This document shows positions 1 to 9,480 of a stretch of 64,000 bases of DNA, in pieces. The stretch's first letter is position 1; each line of letters opens with the position of its first letter. Under the pieces are notes generated by a model. That model did no database searches, had not been told where the DNA came from, and worked only from the letters and a program-made list of their open reading frames with translations. Source of the stretch: Loktanella sp. M215 (GTDB lineage: Bacteria; Pseudomonadota; Alphaproteobacteria; Rhodobacterales; Rhodobacteraceae); NCBI RefSeq assembly GCF_021735925.1, contig NZ_WMEA01000001.1:2882001-2946000 (forward strand). Direction: 5' to 3'. Position numbers and translations under genes: made by a program.

Positions 1-602
1 TGCTGGACGTCGACATCCCCTTCGAACAGCAGGATCTGCGGATTGCCGACCTTGCAGAGCGTGAGGGCCGGGCCGTCGTGATCGGCGTCAACAAGTGGGA
101 TACCGAAGAAGACAAGCAGGACAAGCTGCGCGAATTGCGCGAGGAGTTCACCCGCCTGCTGCCGCAGCTGCGCGGCGCGCCGCTGGTCACGGTTTCGGCC
201 AAGACCGGCAAGGGGCTGGACCGCCTGCAACAGGCGATCATGAAGGCCTACGATGTCTGGAACCGCCGCGTCACGACGGCGCAGCTGAACCGCTGGCTGA
301 CGGGGATGCTGGAACAGCACCCGCCACCCGCACCTGGCGGCAAGCGGATCAAGATGCGCTATGCCACGCAGGTCAAGACGCGGCCGCCGGGATTCGTGGT
401 GATGACGTCTCACCCGGACCTCGTGCCCGAAAGCTATAAACGCTATCTCGTCAACGGGTTGCGCGAAGACTTTGACATGCCTGGCGCGCCGATTCGCCTG
501 ACGCTGCGCGATCAGGGGGACAAGAACCCCTACAAGGATAAGAAGTCGTCGCAGCCCTCACGGCTGAGCAAGCACAAGAAGGCGCCCGGCAGCGACCGCT
601 AG
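1..602 (+). CDS. der: GTPase Der (EngA), 3' part
   Basis: This is the C-terminal part of the double-domain GTPase Der, a 50S ribosomal subunit assembly factor. The gene enters from the left edge and is in frame from base 3. The visible protein carries the second G domain's G4 motif (GVNKWD, bases 81-98), the G5-like segment ([10 protein letters not shown], around bases 192-221) and the KH-like C-terminal domain with the segment RIKMRYATQ (bases 345-371). The basic tail ([19 protein letters not shown]) is usual for Der. The start and the first G domain lie outside the window. The TAG stop at 600-602 overlaps the stop codon of the convergent gene on the other strand. Family assignment is firm. 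Confidence 0.95.
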   Translation, partial: LDVDIPFEQQDLRIADLAEREGRAVVIGVNKWDTEEDKQDKLRELREEFTRLLPQLRGAPLVTVSAKTGKGLDRLQQAIMKAYDVWNRRVTTAQLNRWLTGMLEQHPPPAPGGKRIKMRYATQVKTRPPGFVVMTSHPDLVPESYKRYLVNGLREDFDMPGAPIRLTLRDQGDKNPYKDKKSSQPSRLSKHKKAPGSDR

Positions 603-1315
603 GCCTGCCGGTTGATGCGTGGCGCCCACATGGCCATGATGCAGACCAGCACCACGATCCCGGTGATGGCCAGTGCCGTGACCAGAAAGTTGTGCATGCC
701 GTTGTTGACGCAGATGCCGATCAAGGCCCAGATCACGGCCCCGAGGTAGATCGGTGCCGCGGTCCGGGCGTAGGTCGCGATGGTGACGGCCAGCGCCCCC
801 AGAATGCCGACAAAGGCCCAATGATATCCGTTCAGCAGGATGTCATAACCTGCCAGCGTCGTGCAGAGCGACACAAAGCTGGCCGCTGTCAGCCACCCGG
901 CATAAAGGGCGACCGGCCCGCGCAACCACCGACGATCCGACAGGGGCGTACGGTTGAGGGCGACGATCGCCGCGGCGGCCATGATGAAGATGGTGATCGT
1001 GGCCCAGATGGCGCTGACCTGCGCGATCAGAAGCCAAGGAATGCCAACGCCAAGGCTGACGCACAGTGGCACCCGGACCCGGCTCCATGCGGGATCGCTG
1101 ACCCTGTAAATGACGCCGTAGATGGCAGAGATCACCAGCCACAGGTAGATCGGCCCCCAGATCGCAAAGGCATAACCCGCCGGCTGGATCGGCGGGTTGA
1201 TCTGGGGGACAGGCAACTGATCCGCCGTGAAGCCGCTGAAGTCACCCGACAGCAGGGGGGCTGCCGCGAAGGCAGCCGTGACGACAAGTGTCAGATATCC
1301 GAGTGATTTGCTCAT
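599..1315 (-). CDS. TspO/MBR-related integral membrane protein
   Basis: A 238-residue, very hydrophobic protein with about seven predicted membrane spans and no large soluble part. Near the N-terminus [15 protein letters not shown] (about residues 45-60) resembles the proline- and aromatic-rich first helix of the tryptophan-rich sensory protein (TspO/MBR) superfamily, although classical TspO is shorter (about 160 residues, five helices). Some family members bind tetrapyrroles or lipids; the substrate here is unknown. I chose the ATG at 1315 over a TTG 21 bases upstream. The gene stands alone on the - strand; its stop codon and that of der share the tetranucleotide CTAG at 599-602. Function is tentative. 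Confidence 0.7.
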   Translation of the reverse strand: MSKSLGYLTLVVTAAFAAAPLLSGDFSGFTADQLPVPQINPPIQPAGYAFAIWGPIYLWLVISAIYGVIYRVSDPAWSRVRVPLCVSLGVGIPWLLIAQVSAIWATITIFIMAAAAIVALNRTPLSDRRWLRGPVALYAGWLTAASFVSLCTTLAGYDILLNGYHWAFVGILGALAVTIATYARTAAPIYLGAVIWALIGICVNNGMHNFLVTALAITGIVVLVCIMAMWAPRINRQA

Positions 1316-1356
1316 ACCAGCCAACGCAGCCTGCAAGACGAAAGTTCACCCTTGTC

Positions 1357-2649
1357 TTACTTTAATTCGCCGGTTGCCGAGATCGTGTTCCGACCCCCCA
1401 GATAGGGCGTCAGAACATCCGGCAGAACGACGGACCCGTCGGCCTGCTGGCCGTTTTCCAGAACGGCGATCAGGCAACGCCCGACAGCCAGACCGGACCC
1501 GTTCAGCGTGTGGACGAATTCTGGCTTGCCGCCGCCCGCAGGCTTGAACCGCGCATTCATCCGCCGCGCCTGATAGTCGCCGCAGGTCGAGATGCTGGAG
1601 ATCTCGCGGTAGGTGTCCTGACCGGGCAGCCAGACTTCAAGATCGATGGTGCGGCGGGCCCCGGCGCCCATGTCACCGGCGCAAAGCAGCATGCTGCGAT
1701 AGGGCAGACCCAGCTTTTCAAGGATCGCTTCTGCGCAGCCGGTCATCCGGGCATGTTCCGCGTCACTTTCATCCGGGTGGGTGATGCTGACCATCTCGAC
1801 CTTTTCGAACTGGTGCTGGCGCAGCATCCCGCTGGTGTCGCGGCCTGCCGATCCGGCCTCTGACCGGAAGCATTGGGTGTGGGCGGTATAGCGACGGGGC
1901 AGGGTGTCTGCCTCGATCGTCTCGCCGTTCACGAGGTTGGTCAGCGTGACCTCTGCCGTGGGGATCAGCCACCAGCCGTTCGTGGTCTGATAGCTGTCCT
2001 CGCCGAATTTCGGCAGCTGGCCGGTGCCATACATCATCTCTTCTCGCACGAGGACCGGCGTGATCGTCTCGGTCAGACCGTGATCGTCGACGTGGGTGTC
2101 CAGCATGAATTGCGCCAGCGCCCGGTGGACACGCGACACGGCCCCGCGCAGCACGACAAACCGCGAGCCTGACAGTTTGGCGCCAGCGGCAAAGTCCATG
2201 CCCGCCTTCACGGCGGGTATGTCGTAATGCTCAAGCGGTTGAAAGTTGAACTGGCGCGGCGTGCCGGTGCGCTTCTGTTCGACATTGTCGGCCTCGTCGC
2301 GGCCTGCGGGCACGTCGTCATAGGGCAGGTTGGGCAGGTTCAGCAGCAGGTCGTTCAGCTGACCGTCCAGATCGCGGGCCCGGTCGTTCAGCGCCGCGAT
2401 CTCGGCCTTCTTGTCGGCCATCAGGGTCCGCAGGCGGTCGAATTCCGCATCGTCGCCCGCAGCCTTGGCGCGGCCCACATCCTTGGCGGCCGCGTTGGCG
2501 GCGGCCTGCGCATCCTCTGCCTGCTTGATCGCCTGACGACGCGCGGCGTCCAGCGCCAGGATCGCGGGCGAGACGGGGTCCAGACCACGCCGGGACAGGG
2601 CGGCGTCGAAGGCGTCGGGTGTCTCTCGGATCATGCGGATGTCGTGCAT
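1357..2649 (-). CDS. serS: Seryl-tRNA synthetase
   Basis: Class II aminoacyl-tRNA synthetase of 430 residues that charges tRNA-Ser (and tRNA-Sec where present) in the cytoplasm. The N-terminal 100 residues form the typical antiparallel coiled-coil arm (many Ala, Lys, Asp and Glu; [16 protein letters not shown]). Motif 2 is [20 protein letters not shown] and motif 3 contains [16 protein letters not shown] followed by [15 protein letters not shown], all standard for SerS. The ATG at 2649 (MHDIRMIRE) gives the normal family length; the open frame continues 44 codons upstream, but that stretch is Arg/Pro-rich and does not look like SerS. It is monocistronic, with yajC divergent on the other side. 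Confidence 0.97.
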   Translation of the reverse strand: MHDIRMIRETPDAFDAALSRRGLDPVSPAILALDAARRQAIKQAEDAQAAANAAAKDVGRAKAAGDDAEFDRLRTLMADKKAEIAALNDRARDLDGQLNDLLLNLPNLPYDDVPAGRDEADNVEQKRTGTPRQFNFQPLEHYDIPAVKAGMDFAAGAKLSGSRFVVLRGAVSRVHRALAQFMLDTHVDDHGLTETITPVLVREEMMYGTGQLPKFGEDSYQTTNGWWLIPTAEVTLTNLVNGETIEADTLPRRYTAHTQCFRSEAGSAGRDTSGMLRQHQFEKVEMVSITHPDESDAEHARMTGCAEAILEKLGLPYRSMLLCAGDMGAGARRTIDLEVWLPGQDTYREISSISTCGDYQARRMNARFKPAGGGKPEFVHTLNGSGLAVGRCLIAVLENGQQADGSVVLPDVLTPYLGGRNTISATGELK

Positions 2650-2918
2650 GGGTCTGGTCCTTCCTGTCGGCGTGCGTGGTGGCGCGGGTATGCACCAAGT
2701 CCGCCGCGCATTGAAGGGGGGAAAGGCCATGGGTCTGGCGCGAATGTGACCGCGGCGGACAGCGATTTGACGCAGCCCCATTGACGCCCCGCCGCATCCC
2801 CCCGATATCGCGAGGGCGCAGACGGGGGAATGGTTGCCATTCGTGAACCCCAGACCTAATGTGCCGCGACTTTGACGGGGGGCCTGTGCACCCTGCGACA
2901 GACTTTGGAGGAACCGCC

Positions 2919-3200
2919 ATGCAGGGCACCCAATCGCTTATTCTGATGCTGATCATCTTCGGGATCATGTATTTCCTGTTGATCCGTCCCCAGCAGAAAA
3001 AGCTGAAGGAACATCAGGCGATGGTGGACGCGCTGCGCCGTGGTGACCGCGTCATCACGCAGGGTGGCATTCTGGGCAAGGTCACGGCCGTCAACGACGC
3101 CGACAAGGAAGTCGAGGTCGAGATTGCGACCGGTGTGAAGATCCGCGTGATCCGGTCCACCATCGCGACCGTCGTGAACAAGACCGAACCGGCAAAATAA
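2919..3200 (+). CDS. yajC: Preprotein translocase subunit YajC
   Basis: A 93-residue, single-span inner membrane protein that joins SecD and SecF in the accessory complex of the Sec translocon. It has one N-terminal membrane helix ([19 protein letters not shown]) followed by the YajC signature [10 protein letters not shown] and a small cytoplasmic domain ([14 protein letters not shown]). The ATG at 2919 follows a clear GGAGGA ribosome-binding site at 2907-2912; the frame is open from a weaker start at 2859. It is the first gene of the operon yajC-secD-secF, with 34 bases to secD. Confidence 0.96.
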   Translation: MQGTQSLILMLIIFGIMYFLLIRPQQKKLKEHQAMVDALRRGDRVITQGGILGKVTAVNDADKEVEVEIATGVKIRVIRSTIATVVNKTEPAK

Positions 3201-3234
3201 GCCGCGATACCTCTGGCCCAAGGGCTTTTATTAC

Positions 3235-4866
3235 ATGCTGCACCTCTCTGCCTTCAAACAGGCCGCGATCTGGCTGACGGTCATCGTCGGTCTGGCGCTG
3301 GCGCTGCCCAACGCCTTCTACAGCCGGGTCGAGACCCATAACGACGCCATCGCGCAAGGTCAGGTCGACACGACCTGGCCGTCGTTCCTGCCCTCGGGCC
3401 TCGTGAATCTTGGCCTTGATCTGCGCGGCGGTGCGCACCTGCTGGCCGAGGTGCAGACGTCTGACGTCTACGCCACGATCATGAACGCCACATGGCCAGA
3501 GGTTCGGGATGCCCTTGCGGCTGATCGTAACACCGTCGGTTTCGTCACCCGCGAAAGCAGTGCACCGGACGAGCTTATCGTCCGCATCTCTGAACCAGCC
3601 GGTGCTGATCGCGCGCTGGAAATCGCGCGCGGTCTGGCGCGGCCCATTACCTCGCTGACCGGGGCCGGGTCCACGGATATCGAGGTGACGGGCAACGGCC
3701 CGCTGCTGACGATTCGCCTGTCGGACGCCGAAAAGCTCGCCGTGGACGACCGGACCATGCAGCAATCGCTGGAAATCATCCGTCGCCGCATCGACGAGGT
3801 CGGCACCCGCGAACCCACGATCCAGCGTCAGGGCGAGACGCGGATTCTGGTCGAGGTGCCCGGCGTCGGATCGGCGCAAGAGGTCAAGGACATCATCGGC
3901 ACCACGGCGCAGCTGACCTTTCAGCCCGTCGTCGGCCGCGCCGCCAGTGCCACCGAACAGGCGGGCGTCGGACAAGAGGTGCTGCCCTCCGTCGATCAGC
4001 CCGGCGTGTTCTACGTCCTCGACACCGCGCCCGTCGTCAGCGGCGAAGAGCTTGTCGATGCCCAGCCCGCCTTCGACCAGAACGGGCGGCCTGCGGTGAA
4101 TTTCCGCTTCAACGTGACCGGCGCGCGCAAGTTCGGCGATTACACGCTGGATCACATCGGCGAACCCTTTGCCATCGTGCTTGATAACGAAGTCATCAGC
4201 GCCCCCACGATCCAAAGCCATATTCCCGGCGGATCGGGCATCATTACCGGCAACTTCACAGTCGAGGAATCGACCAATCTGGCCGTGCTGCTGCGCGCCG
4301 GTGCCTTGCCGGCCAAGCTGAGCTTCCTCGAAGAACGCACCATCGGCCCGCAACTGGGGCAGGACAGCATCGACGCGGGCAAGCAGGCCGCCGTCGTGGG
4401 CTCTGCCCTTGTCGTGATCTTCATGCTGATGACCTACGGGTTGTTCGGCCTTTTTGCCAATATCGCGCTGATGATCAACATGGGGCTGATCTTTGGCGGA
4501 TTGTCCCTGATCGGGGCGACGCTGACCCTGCCGGGCATCGCGGGCATCGTGCTGACCGTCGGCATGGCGGTGGACGCCAACGTGCTGGTGTTCGAGCGGA
4601 TCCGCGAAGAACTGCGCACCGCCAAGGGGCCGGCCCGCGCCATCGAACTTGGCTATGAACGCGCCCTCTCGGCCATCGTGGACAGTAATGTCACCACGCT
4701 GATCACCGCCGCGATCCTGTTCTACATGGGGTCCGGTCCGGTTCGCGGCTTTGCGGTCACGCTGGGTCTGGGCATCATCACGTCGATCTTTACCGCGATC
4801 TTCGTCACGCGGTCGCTGATCGTCATCTGGTTCGCCTGGCGGCGTCCGAAAACAATCGAGGTTTAG
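3235..4866 (+). CDS. secD: Protein translocase subunit SecD
   Basis: A 543-residue inner membrane protein of the RND-like SecDF complex, which uses the proton gradient to pull secreted proteins through SecYEG. An N-terminal span (AIWLTVIVGLALALP) is followed by the large periplasmic domain, including the conserved NLGLDLRGGAHLL motif (about residues 62-74). The C-terminal half holds five more membrane spans and the conserved AGIVLTVGMAVDANVLVFER segment with the functional Asp. Length fits stand-alone SecD rather than a SecDF fusion. It is 4 bases upstream of secF and clearly co-transcribed with it. Confidence 0.97.
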   Translation: MLHLSAFKQAAIWLTVIVGLALALPNAFYSRVETHNDAIAQGQVDTTWPSFLPSGLVNLGLDLRGGAHLLAEVQTSDVYATIMNATWPEVRDALAADRNTVGFVTRESSAPDELIVRISEPAGADRALEIARGLARPITSLTGAGSTDIEVTGNGPLLTIRLSDAEKLAVDDRTMQQSLEIIRRRIDEVGTREPTIQRQGETRILVEVPGVGSAQEVKDIIGTTAQLTFQPVVGRAASATEQAGVGQEVLPSVDQPGVFYVLDTAPVVSGEELVDAQPAFDQNGRPAVNFRFNVTGARKFGDYTLDHIGEPFAIVLDNEVISAPTIQSHIPGGSGIITGNFTVEESTNLAVLLRAGALPAKLSFLEERTIGPQLGQDSIDAGKQAAVVGSALVVIFMLMTYGLFGLFANIALMINMGLIFGGLSLIGATLTLPGIAGIVLTVGMAVDANVLVFERIREELRTAKGPARAIELGYERALSAIVDSNVTTLITAAILFYMGSGPVRGFAVTLGLGIITSIFTAIFVTRSLIVIWFAWRRPKTIEV

Positions 4867-4870
4867 GGTC

Positions 4871-5842
4871 ATGCGTCTGCGTCTTGTTCCCGACGATACG
4901 AACATCAACTTTTTCGGCCTGTCCAAGATCACCTTCGGCGGATCCATCGTCCTGCTGGTGCTGTCCCTTGTCGCCTATCTGGCCTTCGGACTGAACTACG
5001 GCATCGACTTCAAGGGCGGCACGACGATCCGCACGGAAAGCACGCAATCGGTGGACGTGGGCGCCTACCGCGCGGCACTCGACCCGCTGCAACTGGGCGA
5101 CGTGACCATCACCGAGGTTTTCGATCCCGGCTTTGGCCCCGACCGCAACGTGGCCGAGGTGCGCATTCAGGCGCAGGGCGACGCCGAGAGCATCACGCCG
5201 GAAACGATGTCGTCCATCGAAGGCGCATTGACCGCCGTCGATCCGAATGTGCAGTTCGCCTCTGTCGAAAGCGTCGGCCCGAAGGTGTCGGGCGAATTGA
5301 TCCGCTCTGCCGTGCTGTCGGTGCTGGGGGCGATCGGTGCCATCGTCGTCTACATCTGGCTGCGCTTCGAATGGCAGTTCGCGCTGGGAGGGATCGTCGC
5401 ATTGGCGCACGACGTCGGCCTGACCATCGGCCTTTTCGCGCTGCTGCAGATCAAGTTCGACCTTGCGATCATCGCGGCCCTGCTGACCATCGTCGGCTAT
5501 TCGATCAACGATACCGTCGTCGTTTTTGACCGAGTGCGTGAAAACCTGCGCAAATACAAAGTCATGCCGCTGATCGACGTGCTGAACCTGTCCGCCAACG
5601 AAACACTCAGTCGGACCCTGATGACCTCGGGCACCACGATCCTTGCGCTGATCGCGCTTCTGGTGCTGGGCGGCGACGTGATCCGGGGCTTTGTGTTCGC
5701 GATCACCTGGGGCATCATCGTCGGCACCTATTCGTCGATCTATATCGCCAAGAACATCGTGCTGATGCTGGGCGTCAAGCGGGACTGGTCCAAAAAGGAC
5801 CCCAAGACGGTGGGTCGTTACGCCGACGTAGAAAGCAAGTGA
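4871..5842 (+). CDS. secF: Protein translocase subunit SecF
   Basis: A 323-residue partner of SecD. One N-terminal membrane span is followed by the NYGIDFKGGTTIR motif (about residues 41-53), a short periplasmic domain, and five C-terminal spans containing the family motif IVGYSINDTVVVFDRVREN. It starts 5 bases after the secD stop. The C-terminal tail is short and basic/acidic (KRDWSKKDPKTVGRYADVESK-like). The next gene, for a Mth938-fold protein, begins 2 bases after the stop, so the transcript probably runs on toward the ccm genes. Confidence 0.97.
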   Translation: MRLRLVPDDTNINFFGLSKITFGGSIVLLVLSLVAYLAFGLNYGIDFKGGTTIRTESTQSVDVGAYRAALDPLQLGDVTITEVFDPGFGPDRNVAEVRIQAQGDAESITPETMSSIEGALTAVDPNVQFASVESVGPKVSGELIRSAVLSVLGAIGAIVVYIWLRFEWQFALGGIVALAHDVGLTIGLFALLQIKFDLAIIAALLTIVGYSINDTVVVFDRVRENLRKYKVMPLIDVLNLSANETLSRTLMTSGTTILALIALLVLGGDVIRGFVFAITWGIIVGTYSSIYIAKNIVLMLGVKRDWSKKDPKTVGRYADVESK

Positions 5843-5843
5843 C

Positions 5844-6197
5844 ATGCGCCTGACCGAGATCACCTACGACAACGCGAAACCCATCGACGGCTACGGCCCC
5901 GGTTTCTTTCGCATCGGCGGCAAGGTGATCGAGGGCGCTGTCACGGTCATGCCATCCGGCATCGCACCCTGGGGCGGCTATGACGACACCGCGGCCCTGA
6001 TCGCTGCTGCGGACAAGGTCGACGTCGTCTTCGTCGGCACCGGCGCCGAAATCGCCCATCCGCCCGCTGCCTTTCGTCAGGCGCTGGAGGCCGCGGGCCT
6101 TGGCGTCGAAACCATGGCATCCCCCGCCGCCTGCCGCACCTACAACGTGCTGCTGAGCGAGGGCCGCCGGGTCGCACTCGCCCTGTTCCCGGTCTGA
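5844..6197 (+). CDS. Mth938-like domain (DUF498) protein
   Basis: A 117-residue soluble protein of the Mth938/NDUFAF3 fold. Signature segments are [12 protein letters not shown] near residues 14-26, the [13 protein letters not shown] strand, [10 protein letters not shown] (about 62-71) and the C-terminal [20 protein letters not shown]. In eukaryotes the NDUFAF3 relative assists respiratory complex I assembly, but the bacterial biochemical role is unknown. Its position two bases after secF and six bases before ccmA suggests co-expression with membrane protein export and cytochrome c biogenesis. Family call is firm; function is not. Confidence 0.88.
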   Translation: MRLTEITYDNAKPIDGYGPGFFRIGGKVIEGAVTVMPSGIAPWGGYDDTAALIAAADKVDVVFVGTGAEIAHPPAAFRQALEAAGLGVETMASPAACRTYNVLLSEGRRVALALFPV

Positions 6198-6202
6198 GCG
6201 CC

Positions 6203-6817
6203 GTGCTGCAGGTCCGTGACCTGCGCTGCGCGCGCGGCGGCGTGCCGGTGCTGGACCACGTCTCATTCGATCTGAAAGCGGGCGAGGCGCTGATCCTGCG
6301 CGGGCCGAACGGTGTCGGCAAGACGACACTGCTGCGCACGCTGGCGGGCTTGCAGCCGCCGCTCGATGGCACGGTGGATTACTCCGAGGGGACCAGCGCG
6401 TATGCCAGCCACGCGGACGGCATCAAGACGGCGCTGACGGTCACGGAGAACCTGACCTTCTGGGCGCAGGTTTATGGGCTGAGCGTGCCGGATGCCGTCT
6501 ATGCCGCCTTCGATCTGGACGGGCTGCGGACCCGTGCGGCTGGCACCCTGTCGGCGGGGCAAAAGCGGCGGCTGGGTCTGGCCCGTCTGGGCGTGATCGG
6601 GCGCAAGGTTCTCTTCCTCGACGAGCCGACCGTCAGCCTCGATGCCTTTTCCGTGCGCAACTTCGCCAGTTGGATGCGGGACGTGCATCTGGGACAGGGC
6701 GGTTGTGCCGTCATCGCCACGCATATCGACCTGGGGCTGGAGGCGCCGACGCTGGACCTGACACCTTTCGTGGCCAAACCGGACGCGACCGGCGGGTCCG
6801 ACGAGGCGTTCCTGTGA
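6203..6817 (+). CDS. ccmA: Heme exporter ATP-binding protein CcmA
   Basis: A 204-residue ABC ATPase of cytochrome c maturation system I. It works with CcmB, CcmC and CcmD to release heme-loaded CcmE for heme attachment in the periplasm. Walker A is [20 protein letters not shown] (residues about 34-53), the signature is [15 protein letters not shown] and Walker B is [16 protein letters not shown] start at 6203 follows the previous stop by five bases. The stop overlaps the GTG start of ccmB by four bases (GTGA), typical of translational coupling. Length is normal for CcmA. Confidence 0.96.
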   Translation: MLQVRDLRCARGGVPVLDHVSFDLKAGEALILRGPNGVGKTTLLRTLAGLQPPLDGTVDYSEGTSAYASHADGIKTALTVTENLTFWAQVYGLSVPDAVYAAFDLDGLRTRAAGTLSAGQKRRLGLARLGVIGRKVLFLDEPTVSLDAFSVRNFASWMRDVHLGQGGCAVIATHIDLGLEAPTLDLTPFVAKPDATGGSDEAFL

Positions 6818-7470
6818 CGGCACTCCTCTGGCGCGATCTGGCTTTGGCTGTCCGGGCCGGTGGCGGCTTCGGGCTTGGCCTTGCGTTCTTTCTGATCGTC
6901 GTGGTGCTGGTGCCCTTCGGCGTCGGCCCCGACCGCAGCACACTGGCGCTGATCGCACCGGGCATCCTCTGGGTCGCGGCGCTGCTGGCGGCCCTCCTGT
7001 CGCTCGACCGCATCTTTGCGCTGGATTTCGAGGACGGGTCGCTGGCCCTGCTGGCCACAGCGCCCTTGCCGTTGGAAGGCGTGGCCCTGATCAAGGCGCT
7101 GGCGCACTGGATCACCACGGGCCTGCCGCTGACGCTGGTGGCCCCGGCACTTGGGTTCTTTCTGAACATGCAGCCCGCCGCCTACGCCTATCTGCTGGTC
7201 AGCCTTGCCATCGGGACGCCGGCGCTGTCGATGATCGGCAGCTTTGGTGCGGCGCTGACCGTCGGCCTGCGACGCGGTGGCCTGTTGCTGTCGCTGCTGG
7301 TTCTGCCGCTTTATGTGCCGACGCTGATCTTCGGGGCAGAGGCGGTGCGCCGCGGCGTTGACGGGACGGGGGCCACGGCGCCCCTGATGCTGATGGGGGC
7401 GATCACTTTGGGATGTTTCGCGCTTTTGCCCTTCGCCTCGGCGGCGGTGCTGCGCATCAACCTGCGGTGA
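6814..7470 (+). CDS. ccmB: Heme exporter membrane protein CcmB
   Basis: A 218-residue protein with six predicted membrane spans, the permease partner of the CcmA ATPase. It opens with [17 protein letters not shown], the usual CcmB N-terminus, and contains [19 protein letters not shown] and [18 protein letters not shown], both characteristic of the family. The GTG at 6814 overlaps the ccmA stop (GTGA). The open frame runs upstream to 6670, but that part overlaps ccmA and has no CcmB similarity. ccmC follows after 42 bases. Confidence 0.95.
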   Translation: MTALLWRDLALAVRAGGGFGLGLAFFLIVVVLVPFGVGPDRSTLALIAPGILWVAALLAALLSLDRIFALDFEDGSLALLATAPLPLEGVALIKALAHWITTGLPLTLVAPALGFFLNMQPAAYAYLLVSLAIGTPALSMIGSFGAALTVGLRRGGLLLSLLVLPLYVPTLIFGAEAVRRGVDGTGATAPLMLMGAITLGCFALLPFASAAVLRINLR

Positions 7471-7512
7471 TCGGGGATTGAGGGGCGCCAAGCGCCGGGG
7501 TAGGGGTAACAC

Positions 7513-8241
7513 ATGTCGATCTGGGAATATGCAAATCCGAAAAGGTTCATGGACTGGACCGCGCCCGTCATGCGCGTGGCCTTTGCCGTGGCCGGCGCCT
7601 GCCTGTTGGTCGGCCTGATCTGGGGCTTCTTCTTTACGCCAGAGGAAGCGCGTCAAGGTTCGACCGTCAAGATCATCTACCTGCACGTGCCGAGCGCGCT
7701 GATGGCGATCAACGCGTGGTTCATGATGCTGGTCGCATCTTTGATCTGGCTGGTGCGCCGCCATCACGTGAGCGCCTTGGCTGCCCGCGCCGCAGCCCCC
7801 GTCGGGTTGGCCATGACCGTGATCGCGCTGATCACCGGGGCGATCTGGGGCAGCCCGATGTGGGGCACCTACTGGGCCTGGGATCCGCGGCTGACGTCCT
7901 TCCTGATCCTCTTTCTGTTCTACCTCGGCTACATCGCACTCTGGGCCGCGATCGAGGATCCTGATACCGCAGCCGACCTAACCTCGGTCCTGTGCCTTGT
8001 CGGATCGGTCTTTGCGATCCTGTCGCGCTATGCGGTGAATTTCTGGAATCAGGGGCTGCATCAGGGCGCGTCCCTTTCGCTCGACAAGGAGGAAAACGTG
8101 GCCAATGTATTCTATATCCCGCTGCTGGTCTGCATCGCGGGCTTCGTCGCGCTGTTCCTCGCGCTGGTCCTGCTGCGGACCCGCACGGAAATCCGCGTGC
8201 GCCGGACGCAGGCCCTGTTGGCGAGGGCGCAGCGTGGCTGA
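7513..8241 (+). CDS. ccmC: Heme exporter / heme-handling protein CcmC
   Basis: A 242-residue membrane protein with six spans that delivers heme to the chaperone CcmE. The tryptophan-rich WWD-type motif expected in a periplasmic loop is present as GAIWGSPMWGTYWAWDPRLT (about residues 113-132). Conserved His residues flank it (YLHVPSA near residue 56; GLHQGAS near residue 181). The ATG at 7513 is a normal family start. The 3' end overlaps ccmD by eight bases. The other system I genes (ccmE, ccmF, ccmH) are not in this window and must lie elsewhere. Confidence 0.96.
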   Translation: MSIWEYANPKRFMDWTAPVMRVAFAVAGACLLVGLIWGFFFTPEEARQGSTVKIIYLHVPSALMAINAWFMMLVASLIWLVRRHHVSALAARAAAPVGLAMTVIALITGAIWGSPMWGTYWAWDPRLTSFLILFLFYLGYIALWAAIEDPDTAADLTSVLCLVGSVFAILSRYAVNFWNQGLHQGASLSLDKEENVANVFYIPLLVCIAGFVALFLALVLLRTRTEIRVRRTQALLARAQRG

Positions 8242-8374
8242 TTTGGGGAAATACGCAGCCGAGGTGCTGACCGCCTATGCCGCCAGTATCGCGGTGCTGA
8301 CGGTCCTCGTCGTGCTCAGCGTCCGCCGCGCCCGTCGCGTCAAGCGCGCGCTGGAGGCAATTGAGCGTGTCTAA
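8234..8374 (+). CDS. ccmD: Heme exporter protein CcmD
   Basis: A 46-residue, single-span protein that stabilises the CcmABC-CcmE complex. It starts with GTG at 8234, inside the end of ccmC, and reads ADLGKYAAEVLTAYAASIAV, then a hydrophobic stretch and a basic tail (RRARRVKRALEAIERV). The aromatic/Ala-rich start, single helix and basic cytoplasmic tail are the CcmD pattern. It overlaps the start region of ccmG by eight bases. Confidence 0.9.
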   Translation: MADLGKYAAEVLTAYAASIAVLTVLVVLSVRRARRVKRALEAIERV

Positions 8375-8903
8375 ACTCTCCCCCCTTTTGATCGTGCCGC
8401 CGGTGATCTTTGCGGCCCTCGCGGGCCTGTTCTGGGGCGGCCTGATGCGCGACAACGCGGGCGAGTTGCCGTCGCAGTTCATCGGCCAGCCCGCCCCCGC
8501 CTTGCCGACCGAGGCCGTCGCCGGCACGACGCAGCTGACCCCCGCCGACCTGTCGGCAGGCGAAGTCACCATCGTCAATTTCTGGGCCAGCTGGTGCCCG
8601 CCCTGCCGCGCCGAACACCCGACGCTTGAGGCGCTGAGCGAGCAGGGCTACCGCGTCGCGGGCGTCAACTTCCGCGATCAGGCGGACGATGCGAGCAGCT
8701 ACCTTGCGGACAACGGCAACCCGTTCTTTGCCACCGGTTTCGATCCGCGCGGACGGTCGGCCATCGACTGGGGCGTGACTGCGCCGCCGGAAACCTTCAT
8801 CGTCGGACCCGACGGCACCGTCCTGAACCGGTTCATCGGACCGCTGATCGGGTCGGATTACGAACAGCGGTTCCTGCCCATGTTGCAGGCCGCAACGCAG
8901 TAA
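8367..8903 (+). CDS. ccmG: Thiol:disulfide interchange protein CcmG/DsbE
   Basis: A 178-residue membrane-anchored thioredoxin-like protein that reduces the apocytochrome c heme-binding cysteines in the periplasm. An N-terminal anchor (LLIVPPVIFAALAGLFWGGL) precedes a DsbE-type domain with the active site WASWCPPCRAEHP (CxxC; the two Cys at about 77 and 80) and the cis-Pro region GVTAPPETF. I prefer the GTG at 8367 because GGAGG at 8353-8357 lies nine bases upstream; a TTG at 8361 is too close to that site. It ends the ccmABCDG run; the next gene is convergent. Confidence 0.94.
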   Translation: MSKLSPLLIVPPVIFAALAGLFWGGLMRDNAGELPSQFIGQPAPALPTEAVAGTTQLTPADLSAGEVTIVNFWASWCPPCRAEHPTLEALSEQGYRVAGVNFRDQADDASSYLADNGNPFFATGFDPRGRSAIDWGVTAPPETFIVGPDGTVLNRFIGPLIGSDYEQRFLPMLQAATQ

Positions 8904-8909
8904 CGGGCG

Positions 8910-9383
8910 TCAATCGCGCGTGAAATCGGCCACCGTTGCGCCGGACACCCGCAGCAGATCCGTCGGCGCGACCCCAAAGATGTGGCGTGGCGTGCCAGCC
9001 GCCGCGAAGACCGTGTCGAACGCCATCAGGTGGGCGTCCATGAACGCCTCCACCGGCGTCAGGTGCCCGACCGGAGAGACGCCGCCGATGGCGAACCCCG
9101 TCCGCGTCCGCACCGCCGCGGCATCGGCGCGCACCAGCGCGGTGCCCGCCACCTGTGCTGCGCGGTCCGGATCGACCTGACGCCCGCCCGCCGTGATGAA
9201 CAGCACGACGGCCCCGCTGTCCGCCGCCTGGAACACGATAGATTTGGCGATCTGATCGAGGGTGCAGCCCGCCGCAGCGGCAGCCTGCGCGGCCGTGCGC
9301 GTGTCTGCCGCCATCTCCAGCGGTGTGATGTCCAGTCCGGCCGCGCGCAAAGCGTCCGTGACACGCCGCAAACTCTTGCTCAT
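8910..9383 (-). CDS. YbaK/EbsC-type aminoacyl-tRNA deacylase
   Basis: A 157-residue protein of the YbaK/ProX editing-domain family, which hydrolyses mischarged tRNAs in trans (Cys-tRNA(Pro) for YbaK itself). Family features seen are the lysine in QIAKSIVFQA (about residue 47), the GGRQVDPDRAAQ loop and GFAIGGVSPVGH (the GxxxGGxxPxGh signature, residues about 96-107). The length matches the single-domain family. It ends six bases after the convergent ccmG stop and is divergent from glnE, with 97 bases between the start codons. Substrate specificity cannot be read from the sequence. Confidence 0.88.
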   Translation of the reverse strand: MSKSLRRVTDALRAAGLDITPLEMAADTRTAAQAAAAAGCTLDQIAKSIVFQAADSGAVVLFITAGGRQVDPDRAAQVAGTALVRADAAAVRTRTGFAIGGVSPVGHLTPVEAFMDAHLMAFDTVFAAAGTPRHIFGVAPTDLLRVSGATVADFTRD

Positions 9384-9480
9384 CGGGTATCCTCCTGCGA
9401 TCCTTCAAGGATTGCAGATCGGCGCAAGTCGCGCCAGTCCGCCGTCGCGACCGCAGACGGACCCCGAGAAAGACCGACCC

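Noticed and set aside
3091..4947. A 618-codon - strand frame across secD
   Set aside because: Antisense of secD, with low-complexity Asp/Arg/Gly composition and no recognisable domain.
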